From an uncultured Prevotellaceae bacterium (GTDB taxonomy: Bacteria; Bacteroidota; Bacteroidia; Bacteroidales; Muribaculaceae): 64,000 nt of DNA. Position 1 is the first letter of the stretch; each line of letters begins with the position of its first letter. The notes beneath the pieces were generated by a model that worked only from the letters and a program-made list of their open reading frames with translations, did not search any database and was not told the origin of the DNA. The stretch is from positions 119,789 to 183,788 of the forward strand of contig CAJLMA010000006.1 of the NCBI GenBank assembly GCA_905207705.1, in the 5' to 3' direction. The position numbers and the translations under genes were made by a program. Shown one piece after another: positions 8,757 through 17,779 of the stretch.

Positions 8757-10055
8757 CTAAAATTGTATCTTCTTGCTTCCTTCGCTACCTTTTATGGTAC
8801 TACCTGAATTTTCCCCTACTACAGGATCCTGAATTACAGGCACATGCACCTTGGCACCGCGTTTGAATGTAGGATTTTTCTCAAACACCGATATTACGGC
8901 ATCATCATCCAATTCTTCCGGCTTCAACACCATATATTTGTTCTTGGCACGGCTTTGTGTAGTCTGAGCCACTTTGTCGCTGCCATATACATCCTCGATG
9001 GTCTTCTTAGGATCTTCCTTTTGGCTATCATCGGCATGGCCGGGAGTTTCTTTCCCGAGCGACACGTCAAACCCGGCAGCAAGGATTGTGACCTTTATCT
9101 TCGAGCCAAGGGAGTTATCGACAGTGACACCCCATATCACATCAACCTCGGTAGCAAACTGAGCCATGAACTCCTGCATCTCCTTTATTTCCTTCATGAC
9201 GAACGGATGCTCCTTCTGCTCGGCAAAATAGATGTTGACAAGGATGCGCTTGGAACTGTAAACGTCGCGGTTTTTCAACAACGGCGAGTTCAAAGCATCG
9301 CGTATGGCCTTTGTCATTCGGTTCTCGCCTTCGCCATAACCCGAACTTATTATCGCCACGCCGCCATTGCGCAATGTCGTGTTGACATCGTTGAAGTCAA
9401 GATTTATGCGCCCCTGGCTTGTTATCAGTTCCGAGATGCTTCGTGCAGCAGTTGTCAACGTGTCATCGGCCTTGCCGAACGCATTCAGGAAGTCGAGTTC
9501 CTCATAAATCTCGGTCAACCGCTCGTTGTTTATTATCATCAACGCGTCGACAAACTGTTTCATTTCTTCGGCACCATGCAAAGCCTTCATGATTTTCTTT
9601 TCCCCTTCAAAGAGGAAAGGAATCGTCACGATGCCCACAGTGAGCACGCCTTTTTCCTTTGCGATGCGAGCCACCACCGGTGCGGCGCCCGTACCAGTAC
9701 CTCCACCCATTCCGGCAGTGATGAACACCATCTTCGTGGCATCGTCAAACAGGCCTGCAATCTCATTCTCGCTCTCCTCGGCAGCCTCACGAGCAACATC
9801 GGGCATGTTGCCGGCTCCGAGTCCGTGAGTGGTATTTGGCCCCAAAAGCAACTTTTTAGGAACCGGTGAATTAAGCAACGCCTGCTTGTCGGTGTTGCAA
9901 ACGACAAACGAAACACCGTTTATATTCTGTTCATACATGTGGTTGACAGCATTGTTTCCTCCACCGCCAACTCCGATTATCTTTATTATCGTCGGATCGC
10001 TTTCCTTTTCCTGGAAATTAGGCTCGTTATCCGTTATTATCGAATCATCAAACAT
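8757..10055 (-). CDS. ftsZ: Cell division protein FtsZ
   Basis: A 432-residue tubulin-like GTPase that polymerises into the Z ring at midcell. The ATG at 10053-10055 (MFDDSIITDN) is chosen; the TTG nine bases upstream is the only nearby alternative. Visible motifs are the N-terminal IKIIGVGGGGNNAVNHM nucleotide loop, the tubulin signature GGGTGTGAAPVVA, and the T7-loop segment NLDFNDVNTTLRNGG. After the globular core comes an acidic, Lys-rich linker and a segment resembling the conserved C-terminal peptide (DAVISVFEKNPTFKRG), which in other bacteria binds FtsA. Unusually, about 30 further residues follow it, ending in KKIQF. It is the last gene of the dcw cluster, 58 bases after ftsA. Confidence 0.97.
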   Translation of the reverse strand: MFDDSIITDNEPNFQEKESDPTIIKIIGVGGGGNNAVNHMYEQNINGVSFVVCNTDKQALLNSPVPKKLLLGPNTTHGLGAGNMPDVAREAAEESENEIAGLFDDATKMVFITAGMGGGTGTGAAPVVARIAKEKGVLTVGIVTIPFLFEGEKKIMKALHGAEEMKQFVDALMIINNERLTEIYEELDFLNAFGKADDTLTTAARSISELITSQGRINLDFNDVNTTLRNGGVAIISSGYGEGENRMTKAIRDALNSPLLKNRDVYSSKRILVNIYFAEQKEHPFVMKEIKEMQEFMAQFATEVDVIWGVTVDNSLGSKIKVTILAAGFDVSLGKETPGHADDSQKEDPKKTIEDVYGSDKVAQTTQSRAKNKYMVLKPEELDDDAVISVFEKNPTFKRGAKVHVPVIQDPVVGENSGSTIKGSEGSKKIQF

Positions 10056-10113
10056 TGTCGTCAATTTTCTTTCTTGTTAATAAAATTCTTATCCGAAGGC
10101 ACTTTCCCTTACT

Positions 10114-11511
10114 TTACTTGTTGCCACGAGCCGAGTTGTCATCGTCATCAAAAGAATCATCCGACCCTTCAAGCAGCTCGGTAGTCCGTTTCTTGAAATT
10201 CTGATAAAATCTGAAGAATTTATTCGGGCTGTGGGTCTCGGTACTTTTAGGAGCTTTCACTCCCGAATCCACAGGCTTTTCAATTTCTTCCTCGATTTTC
10301 ACATCCGAATCACCCTTAACTTCCGATTCAACAGGAGGAACGACTACCTCATCGGGGACTGCGGCAGGATCTTGCACGCAACTTTCATTAACGCCTATCG
10401 TTGACGCTGCATGGGCAAGTATTGAGATTACTTCGGTATATTCCATTCCGTTGGCTGCCTGTGAGTATAGGCGTATCCTTGGCGACAATCCTCCGTTGCG
10501 TACTTTCAACTTGGTCATCCGCTCCAAAAGTCGGCCAAACCCGTTAAGTAAAGCTCCGCCGCCCACAAGCACTATGCCGGCTGCTATGTTTTCACGAGGG
10601 ATGCCCGAATAGGAAATCTGCTCGTTTATGTTTGCTACAATTTCTTCCGACCTTGCGATGACATAATTCTGAACTTCGCTCGACTGTATGCCCTCGACAA
10701 GGATACTGCGTCCCGACTCCGAAGCTATGGCATTGCCGGTAGTCTTCTTTATCTCCTCGGCGGCATCTTCGAGCATGTTCAGATTGGTCAAGTCGCGAGT
10801 TATCAACCTGCTGCCCATAGGCAATGTGACAAGGTAGCGCAACACGCCGCCGCGATATATGGAGACAGTGGACGTTTCCGCGCCAAAATCCACAAGCATG
10901 CACCCCAGCTGACGTTCTTCATTGGAAAGCACCTGTTCGGCCACAGCAAGAGGAGTTATCACATAACCCTTTATGTCGTATTGTTGCGACTCAAGCGAAC
11001 GTCTTATATTCATCTTCAATGTGCTCTTGGCAATTATGCCATTGAACACTACTTTTATCGAAGAACCGTATGTGCCTATGGGATTAGATGTCTCGTTGTT
11101 GTCGATGAAATATTGGCATGGAATTACGTCAAGAATGTCACCTTGCACCTCGGCTTCCGAATAGAAACGCTTGCGCAACGATTCTATGACATTTTCGGTT
11201 ATCATGCTTTCCTCATCAAACGATGTGGAGAACTGCATTTCATAGTTACGCATCGAGCGACCGCTTATACCGACATAAACGCCTGTAATTTTCTTAGGCG
11301 CGATGTGCGATTCAAGGCGTGAAATCACACGATTTATCCTCAACTTTGTTTCTTCCACATTTTGCACACATCCATACTTCACGCAGTCGACACCTCGCTC
11401 AGCTTCAATGTCGACCACATTCACACCGCCGTTGGTGTTAGGCTCCCCTACCACACCGACGATTTTGGAACTGCTTATTTCCAAAGCTACGACATACTGC
11501 TTGCTTTCCAT
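10114..11511 (-). CDS. ftsA: Cell division protein FtsA
   Basis: A 465-residue actin-fold ATPase that anchors FtsZ filaments to the membrane. The N-terminus (KQYVVALEISSSKIVGVVGE) is the phosphate-1 strand. The 1C (SHS2) domain covers about residues 80-165, and later ATP-binding segments include CMLVDFGAETSTVSIY and GIVLVGGGALLNGFG. After an acidic Pro/Val-rich linker, an amphipathic helix (NKFFRFYQNFKKRTTELLEG) near the C-terminus should dip into the inner membrane, followed by a short Asp-rich tail. It lies 55 bases after ftsQ and 58 before ftsZ, in normal dcw order. Confidence 0.95.
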   Translation of the reverse strand: MESKQYVVALEISSSKIVGVVGEPNTNGGVNVVDIEAERGVDCVKYGCVQNVEETKLRINRVISRLESHIAPKKITGVYVGISGRSMRNYEMQFSTSFDEESMITENVIESLRKRFYSEAEVQGDILDVIPCQYFIDNNETSNPIGTYGSSIKVVFNGIIAKSTLKMNIRRSLESQQYDIKGYVITPLAVAEQVLSNEERQLGCMLVDFGAETSTVSIYRGGVLRYLVTLPMGSRLITRDLTNLNMLEDAAEEIKKTTGNAIASESGRSILVEGIQSSEVQNYVIARSEEIVANINEQISYSGIPRENIAAGIVLVGGGALLNGFGRLLERMTKLKVRNGGLSPRIRLYSQAANGMEYTEVISILAHAASTIGVNESCVQDPAAVPDEVVVPPVESEVKGDSDVKIEEEIEKPVDSGVKAPKSTETHSPNKFFRFYQNFKKRTTELLEGSDDSFDDDDNSARGNK

Positions 11512-11566
11512 AACTATATTATTGCTTTCTCAATTTAATATCAATAGTTGGCCTTTTTTCATCCTC

Positions 11567-12487
11567 TCAATTGGCAAAAGCCTTCTTGACTTTCGCATTG
11601 GCACTTGAACCTTTGCCTCTTGCGGCAGTTTTTCCTTTTGCCGCAGCCGAGCCGCCGGTATCGGCCACAAGGCCTTTTATGTTTACCGACTCAAGTGACG
11701 GTGCTTGCTCGTCCTCTTCTGGATTATAAGGCACTTCATACGGTTTCTTCTTGCTTCTCAACGTCCCGACTACTTGATAATCCCACTTGAGCGATATTTC
11801 CGAATATGTGTTCCACCCTTTGTGCGGCATCACTTTTTCATAGAACAACATGAGCTTTCTGAACTTGGAGTCAAAATCCTTTACATTGCCCATGTTCACC
11901 ACATGTCCGCATATCGACGGGACAATAAACACATTATTTGAATCCTTTACCGAATACATGGTGACAAGCTCGTCAAGCTCGGGATGACTTGCCACATACT
12001 CAAGCATCGGAAGCAACGAAGTAGGCTGGTAACGACCTGTAAAATCTCCCTCCACGACTGGCACGTCAATGTGATAACGGCCATCGGCAGCCATCCGCTT
12101 GCCGTTACGGTTCACATAATATACTGTCGAATCACCATTGTCATATACTCGCATTACTGGCATGAACTGGCGGGCTTCGATTACAAGGCTGTTGTTATTG
12201 GCGACATAGCATTCCACATTCTCCAGATAATCGCACTTGTCGAGAATGCGCTCTATATCCTCGGTGCTTATGCTCGTGACGAGCTTCCCTTCGGGATAGA
12301 CATTGTGGGAATGCAACTCGTGCATTATACCCTTGCGTGTTATGAATGTCGCTGAATCGTCGTTGACGATACGCACGTCCACGGCACGGCACAGTTCACG
12401 CCTCGACCTATGGTCGGCCCAAACCGATGCCGCCACAATCATTGCGACACACGCGATGAGTACTATGTTCTTAACAAGAAGTTTCAA
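11567..12487 (-). CDS. ftsQ: Cell division protein FtsQ
   Basis: A bitopic inner-membrane divisome protein of about 306 residues. The start is probably the TTG at 12485-12487. It overlaps the murC stop in the sequence CATTGA and has AAAGGAG eight bases upstream, whereas the only longer option is another TTG with no ribosome site. A transmembrane helix follows at once (VKNIVLIACVAMIVAASVW), then the POTRA domain (VDVRIVNDDSATFITRKGIM) and the beta domain with NSLVIEARQFMPVMRVY, the typical FtsQ segment. In other bacteria FtsQ bridges FtsL and FtsB to FtsK. The C-terminal 35 residues are an Ala/Gly/Lys-rich low-complexity tail (for example KGKTAARGKGSS), which is not part of the conserved core. 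Overlap with murC suggests translational coupling. Confidence 0.9.
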   Translation of the reverse strand: MKLLVKNIVLIACVAMIVAASVWADHRSRRELCRAVDVRIVNDDSATFITRKGIMHELHSHNVYPEGKLVTSISTEDIERILDKCDYLENVECYVANNNSLVIEARQFMPVMRVYDNGDSTVYYVNRNGKRMAADGRYHIDVPVVEGDFTGRYQPTSLLPMLEYVASHPELDELVTMYSVKDSNNVFIVPSICGHVVNMGNVKDFDSKFRKLMLFYEKVMPHKGWNTYSEISLKWDYQVVGTLRSKKKPYEVPYNPEEDEQAPSLESVNIKGLVADTGGSAAAKGKTAARGKGSSANAKVKKAFAN

Positions 12488-13863
12488 TGTCTCTCCTTTA
12501 TAGTTTCGCAAATCGCAGGCAAGTAGTTACATATATCACCTGCACCAGCCGTCAATAACACATCAAAATTATAATTTTTAATCGTACTAATCAAATTTGC
12601 CTTGTCGCAAATTGCTTTGTACGGGCATTTTATGTCTTTGAAAATAATCTCGGACGTTACTCCCGGAATCGGTTGCTCGCGAGCCGGATAAATATCGAGA
12701 AGAATCACCTCGTCGGCAAGCGACAATGCCTCGGCAAATTGCGGGGCAAAATCCCTCGTCCGGCTATACAGGTGAGGCTGGAATATCACCGTCAGCTTCC
12801 TGCCGGGATAAAGGTCTCTCACCGACCGTATGCTGGCCTTCAGCTCGTCGGGATGATGCGCGTAATCGTCAATCACGACTTTGCCTTCAGATCCCGGCTC
12901 TTTCAGCCAAAATTCAAACCGCCGCTTGGCTCCTTGGAAAGTAGACATTGCCCTGCGCATCACATCGCCATCAACACCGACCAAATGGCACACGGCCATT
13001 GCCGCAACGGCATTTTCAATGTTAATGTCAACAGGTACTCCGAGACTTATATCTTTTACCACCTCATCGGGAGCAACAAAATCAAACACAATCTCGCCGT
13101 CCCCTTTCCTGATATTGCTTGCATGGAAATCACCCTCTTCCTTTGAATAAGTGTAAACCTTCACATCGTCATTCACGCGATGTTTCATTTTCAGGCCGGT
13201 GTGCATGACAAGACATCCTCCCGGCTTTATCAACTCGGTAAAATGGGCGAAACTTTCCAAATAAGCCTCTTCGGTCCCGTAAATATCCAAATGGTCGGGA
13301 TCGGTTGCAGTCACGACTGCGATATAAGGGCTCAACCAATGGAAAGACCTGTCAAACTCATCGGCTTCTATCACCGTGTAATCACTTTTTTCACTTAAAA
13401 GCAGATTACTGCCGTAATTCCGCAACACTCCTCCAAGGAAAGCATTGCACCCTATGGGCGACATGTGCAATATGTGAGCGGCCATGCTCGAAGTAGTTGT
13501 CTTGCCGTGCGTACCCGAGAAGCACAACCCAAACGAATTATGCGTTATAATTCCGAGTAATTGGGCACGCTTGACGACTTCAAAGCCATTTTCCCTGAAA
13601 TATCTCAATCCGGCATGAGTTTCGGGAACTGCCGGCGTGTACACGACCAATGTCGTCTTAGGGTCGCGGCAATAAGACGGAATCAAGTCGACCGACTCGT
13701 CATAAAACATCTCCACACCTTCCGATGCGAGTTGCAATGTCAACTGGTTTTGAGTCAAGTCATAACCTGCAATTTTAAAGCCTTTTGCAAGAAAATAACG
13801 TTCAAGAGCGGCCATTCCTATGCCTCCGGCTCCTACAAAATATAATGAATCGAATTGTACCAT
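12484..13863 (-). CDS. murC: UDP-N-acetylmuramate--L-alanine ligase MurC
   Basis: A 459-residue cytoplasmic ligase adding L-alanine to UDP-MurNAc, the first step of the peptide stem. The ATG at 13861-13863 (MVQFDSLYFVG) has AAGGAAGG upstream and is preferred to a GTG 30 bases earlier. Domains: N-terminal Rossmann fold (YFVGAGGIGMAALERYF), central ATPase with P-loop CFSGTHGKTTTSSMAAHIL, and C-terminal domain with IDDYAHHPDELKASI and VIFQPHLYSRTRDF. All are MurC hallmarks and distinguish it from MurD and MurE here. It lies 33 bases after murG and its stop overlaps ftsQ. Confidence 0.96.
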   Translation of the reverse strand: MVQFDSLYFVGAGGIGMAALERYFLAKGFKIAGYDLTQNQLTLQLASEGVEMFYDESVDLIPSYCRDPKTTLVVYTPAVPETHAGLRYFRENGFEVVKRAQLLGIITHNSFGLCFSGTHGKTTTSSMAAHILHMSPIGCNAFLGGVLRNYGSNLLLSEKSDYTVIEADEFDRSFHWLSPYIAVVTATDPDHLDIYGTEEAYLESFAHFTELIKPGGCLVMHTGLKMKHRVNDDVKVYTYSKEEGDFHASNIRKGDGEIVFDFVAPDEVVKDISLGVPVDINIENAVAAMAVCHLVGVDGDVMRRAMSTFQGAKRRFEFWLKEPGSEGKVVIDDYAHHPDELKASIRSVRDLYPGRKLTVIFQPHLYSRTRDFAPQFAEALSLADEVILLDIYPAREQPIPGVTSEIIFKDIKCPYKAICDKANLISTIKNYNFDVLLTAGAGDICNYLPAICETIKERH

Positions 13864-13896
13864 TTTGTAACCTTCCTTTTTACAATTCTCCACACA

Positions 13897-15009
13897 TTAT
13901 TGTTTCCTGTTTTTCAATATCGACTCCATGCAGTCGACAATATGGCCGGCCGCGTCGGGCAATGCCATTGTAGCCACATTTGACGACAATGACGACAACA
14001 ATCCATCGTCAAGCACAGTGTCTACCATTTTGCCGGCAAGCTGGTTGACAGCATCAGCATCGCGTATAATCAATGCGGCTTTTTTGTCAACAAGAGCCAT
14101 GGCGTTCTTAGTTTGATGATCCTCTGCAACGTTAGGCGAAGGCACCAATATCGACGGCTTGCCAAGCAATTGCAGTTCAGAAATGGAACTTGCGCCGGCA
14201 CGCCCCACAACTAAGTCGGCCGCACGATAAGCCACATCCATGTCGGAAATAAATGCCGTTCTCAGCACATTATTCACGCCCGAGCGTTCAAGAGCCTCGC
14301 GAGTATCATCGTCATAGTACTTGCCCGTCTGCCATATCACTTGTAACATGTCGCTTTTCTTGCCTATAAGCTCCAGACCTGCCTTGATTCCTTCATTTAT
14401 AGTTTTCGCACCAAGGCTGCCGCCAACCACAAGAACAGTCCGTCGTGACGGGTCAAGACCGAGACGGGTTATCGCCTCGTCCCTCGACAATTTACACTCA
14501 ATGAGATTGCGACGCACGGGATTGCCGGTCTTGACAATTTTCTCTTGTGGGAAAAAACGCTCCATGCCGTCATATGCCACGCATATCGCATCGGCTCGGG
14601 CTGCAAGCAGTTTGTTTGTCACGCCGGCATACGAGTTTTGCTCTTGTATGAGCGTGGGTATGTGCATTTTCTGGGCGGCCTTCAACATGGGGCCGCTTGC
14701 ATATCCACCCACTCCGACAGCCATGCACGGTGAAAAATCTTTCAATATCTTGCGTGCCATACGCATGCTCTTAAACAATTTGAACAGCACTTTCACATTC
14801 TTGAACAAATGCTTCCTGTCAAATCCGCACACCGGCAGGCCTATTATCTTATAACCTGCGGCAGGTACTTTTTCCATTTCCATGCGGTTCTCAGCACCCA
14901 CAAATAATATCTCTGCATCGGGGTTGCGGCGTTTTATCTCGTTTGCTATGGATATTGCAGGGAATATGTGGCCGCCAGTGCCACCTCCGCTTATCAAAAT
15001 CCTCTTCAT
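13897..15009 (-). CDS. murG: Lipid II synthase MurG (GT28 GlcNAc transferase)
   Basis: A 370-residue peripheral membrane glycosyltransferase that adds GlcNAc from UDP-GlcNAc to lipid I, giving lipid II. The start is placed at the ATG at 15007-15009 (MKRILISGGGTGGH) because it follows AAGGA by a good distance and the family usually begins this way; an ATG 15 bases upstream is possible. Conserved segments are the N-terminal GGGTGGHIFPAISIA loop, VGVGGYASGPMLKAA, LIQEQNSYAGVTNKLL, VVGGSLGAKTINEG and the UDP-binding GRAGASSISELQLLGKPSILVP. It lies 26 bases after ftsW. Confidence 0.96.
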   Translation of the reverse strand: MKRILISGGGTGGHIFPAISIANEIKRRNPDAEILFVGAENRMEMEKVPAAGYKIIGLPVCGFDRKHLFKNVKVLFKLFKSMRMARKILKDFSPCMAVGVGGYASGPMLKAAQKMHIPTLIQEQNSYAGVTNKLLAARADAICVAYDGMERFFPQEKIVKTGNPVRRNLIECKLSRDEAITRLGLDPSRRTVLVVGGSLGAKTINEGIKAGLELIGKKSDMLQVIWQTGKYYDDDTREALERSGVNNVLRTAFISDMDVAYRAADLVVGRAGASSISELQLLGKPSILVPSPNVAEDHQTKNAMALVDKKAALIIRDADAVNQLAGKMVDTVLDDGLLSSLSSNVATMALPDAAGHIVDCMESILKNRKQ

Positions 15010-15035
15010 GACATTTTCCTTCATAGTTACAACTG

Positions 15036-16385
15036 TTAAATCTGAGTCGGGTTCTCGGCTTCCAACACTTTGGACGTCAAACCTTTCTCCTTATCATCTA
15101 CCTGTTTGCCCGAAGACTTGCCTGTAACGGCAAATTTACTGACACTGATCATAATGCCGAATGCCACATTTATTATGACTATTGCAGAACCACCCGAAGA
15201 AATAAGTGGCAATGGCTGGCCTGAAATAGGAACAGCTCCGCAATTTATCGCTATGTGCGATAATGCCTGAACAGTAATCATCACGGCCATTCCCATGATG
15301 AGCAAGGCAGGAAAGGCTCGTTTGCATTTAGGCACTATCATTACCGCACGCGCAAGCAACGCAAGATACAGAATCAAGACAAATATGCCGCCTATCAAAC
15401 CAAGCTCTTCCACTATTATGGAATAAATATAATCGGAAAAAGAAAGAGGCAATCGGCTGCATTCTCTTGAATTGCCAGGCAACACACCCCAGATGCCGCC
15501 ATGCGCACGCGCCATGTAGGCATATTGCTCTTGCAGATATTCGCTTGTCAACGGATGATTCAAGCAACTGTCCTCGTTCCAGTCGAAACGCGCAAGACGC
15601 TTTGAACGTGTTCCGCTGCGATCGCGATCCACTTCGGCTTTACTGCTCTGCCGTGCAACATTGTCGGCAACCGTCGCACTACTCATTATCTGCTCGACGG
15701 CAATATCCGAATCTTGTTGACGCTCGGCTTCGGCATTTTCCTTGATATGGTTATAACCCAGGTAGCATAATGCCGCAATCATGTAAAAGACAAGCACAAG
15801 CAGGAACTTCTTTATCTGTATGCCGCCTATAAGCAACATGGCAAGGCTTATGCTCATCAATATCGCCGTATTGGTAAATCCCTGGCTATAAGTCAGTCCT
15901 CCAAATATCAGCACTACAATGGCACTAAGCACAACACCGACAGTCTTTACCCCTCCGGGCATCTGATACCTCGACATTATCCATGACACAGCCGTGACAA
16001 CCACAAGTTTGGCTATCTCGGATGGCTGCACCGACACTCCGAATATCGTAAATGAACGCAAAGCTCCGTTCAAATAATCACCATGGAACAATACATATAC
16101 CATTGAACCTATCGTTAACAGGATGGCCCAAGGTATCAACGGGATTATTTTTTCATAAGAGAAATGCTGGACTATAAACAGTACCACGCCGCCTGCAACC
16201 AATGTGCCAGCGTGCTTTATCAGCGGGCCGAAGACTCCGGAGGAACCAATCATCTGGCTTGAAGCACTATACGCTTCAAGAACCGAGATGAAGCACAACA
16301 TGAAGTATATGCCCCAAATCCACGGATCTCCATGATTTTTATTTTTCACGGCAACCTCAGCATTGCCGGTTTTACTGTTTCCCAT
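15036..16385 (-). CDS. ftsW: Peptidoglycan glycosyltransferase FtsW (SEDS family)
   Basis: A 449-residue polytopic SEDS polymerase that, with FtsI, builds septal peptidoglycan from lipid II. About ten hydrophobic helices are visible. Family signatures are FTIFGVSVQPSEIAKLVVV and the C-terminal GQPLPLISSGGSAIVIINVAFG. Between the central helices a long extracytoplasmic loop carries Arg/Asp-rich sequence (RSGTRSKRLARFDW) with the AYMARAHGGIWGVLPGNSRE motif expected of FtsW. It lies between murD (41 bases) and murG (26 bases). Confidence 0.94.
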   Translation of the reverse strand: MGNSKTGNAEVAVKNKNHGDPWIWGIYFMLCFISVLEAYSASSQMIGSSGVFGPLIKHAGTLVAGGVVLFIVQHFSYEKIIPLIPWAILLTIGSMVYVLFHGDYLNGALRSFTIFGVSVQPSEIAKLVVVTAVSWIMSRYQMPGGVKTVGVVLSAIVVLIFGGLTYSQGFTNTAILMSISLAMLLIGGIQIKKFLLVLVFYMIAALCYLGYNHIKENAEAERQQDSDIAVEQIMSSATVADNVARQSSKAEVDRDRSGTRSKRLARFDWNEDSCLNHPLTSEYLQEQYAYMARAHGGIWGVLPGNSRECSRLPLSFSDYIYSIIVEELGLIGGIFVLILYLALLARAVMIVPKCKRAFPALLIMGMAVMITVQALSHIAINCGAVPISGQPLPLISSGGSAIVIINVAFGIMISVSKFAVTGKSSGKQVDDKEKGLTSKVLEAENPTQI

Positions 16386-16426
16386 CCTATACCCCCTCGG
16401 TCATATATTTATAGTTTATACTATTA

Positions 16427-17779
16427 TCATTTCAAAGCATTGACGCAAGCCTTGAACTGGCAGCCACGATCCTCGTAGCTCTTAAACAAGTCGAAACTTG
16501 CACAACACGGCGAAAGCAATACAGTGTCGCCGTCTGTGGCAAGGTCACGGCATTTGGCAACAGCTTCCTCCATGCTGCCGGCATCTGCCATTACAGGCAC
16601 TTTCCCTTCAAAGAACTCATGTAGCTTGCGGTTGTCGACACCAAGGCAAACGATGGCTTTGACCTTTTTCTTGACAAACTCTTCTATCTCGCCGTAATCA
16701 TTCCCCTTGTCCTTACCGCCAAGGATAAGCACAACAGGCGTATTCATGCTTTCAAGAGCATACCAGCATGAATTGACATTTGTGGCTTTGGAATCGTTCA
16801 CATACCTAACGCCATCGACAGTCCTCACATATTCGAGCCTGTGCTCTACGGCTTCAAAGTCTTCGAGCGCACCGCGTATCACATCCTTCTTTATGTCAAG
16901 GATTGCAGCCGACAAGCCGGCTGCCATTGAATTGAAAATATTATGCAATCCCTTCAGGGCAAGGTCATCCTTGTTTATTCTCAACAAGTCGCCATTGTCA
17001 TTAAGCACAAGCGTGTCTTCATCGACATAAGCCGCTGCATCTGTATCGTAATTCTCCGAGAACGGATACATGCGTGCTTCCACATTCAATCGCTTCAATT
17101 GCGCGGCAATCACAGGATCATTCTTCCAAAATATGAACGAATCGTCACCGGTCTGGTTTTGCAATATCCTGAACTTGGCAGCAACGTAATTTTCCATCTT
17201 GTGGTCGTAACGGTCAAGATGGTCGGGAGTTATATTAAGCAACACGGCAATATTGGCCTTAAATTCATACATGTTGTCGAGCTGGAAACTGCTCAATTCT
17301 ATCACATATACGTCATGATGCTCGGTAGCCACCTGAAACGCAAGGCTGCGCCCGACATTTCCGGCAAGGCCCACATCAAGACCGGCCTTTTTCAATATAT
17401 GATATGTGAGAAGAGTTGTAGTAGTCTTGCCGTTGCTTCCTGTAATGCACACCATCTTCGCATCGGTATACCGACCGGCAAATTCTATTTCGGATATGAC
17501 CGGGATATTCTTGCTCTTCAATTTAATAATCACAGGAGCATCATTGGGAATACCTGGGCTTTTAATCACTTCGTCGGCACACAAGATGCGCTCTATCGAG
17601 TGTTTCCCTTCTTCCCATTCCACATTAAATTCATTGAGTTTCTCCTTGTACTTTGGAGCAATTGTTCCCATATCGGACAAAAAAACATCAAAGCCCTTTA
17701 CCTGCGCAAGTACTGCGGCGCCCATGCCGCTTTCGCCTCCGCCTAATACAACTATACGTTTCTTGTCTCCCATAATCAT
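16427..17779 (-). CDS. murD: UDP-N-acetylmuramoyl-L-alanine--D-glutamate ligase MurD
   Basis: A 450-residue cytoplasmic ligase adding D-glutamate to UDP-MurNAc-L-Ala. The ATG at 17777-17779 is supported by its 4-base ATGA overlap with the mraY stop; an alternative ATG lies two codons in. N-terminal UDP-binding domain (RIVVLGGGESGMGAAVLA), central P-loop VCITGSNGKTTTTLLTYHIL, then NITPDHLDRYDHKMENY, the substrate-lysine region and VNDSKATNVNSCWYALES with LILGGKDKGNDYGE in the C-terminal domain. These motifs match MurD and not MurE, which sits two genes upstream. Confidence 0.96.
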   Translation of the reverse strand: MIMGDKKRIVVLGGGESGMGAAVLAQVKGFDVFLSDMGTIAPKYKEKLNEFNVEWEEGKHSIERILCADEVIKSPGIPNDAPVIIKLKSKNIPVISEIEFAGRYTDAKMVCITGSNGKTTTTLLTYHILKKAGLDVGLAGNVGRSLAFQVATEHHDVYVIELSSFQLDNMYEFKANIAVLLNITPDHLDRYDHKMENYVAAKFRILQNQTGDDSFIFWKNDPVIAAQLKRLNVEARMYPFSENYDTDAAAYVDEDTLVLNDNGDLLRINKDDLALKGLHNIFNSMAAGLSAAILDIKKDVIRGALEDFEAVEHRLEYVRTVDGVRYVNDSKATNVNSCWYALESMNTPVVLILGGKDKGNDYGEIEEFVKKKVKAIVCLGVDNRKLHEFFEGKVPVMADAGSMEEAVAKCRDLATDGDTVLLSPCCASFDLFKSYEDRGCQFKACVNALK

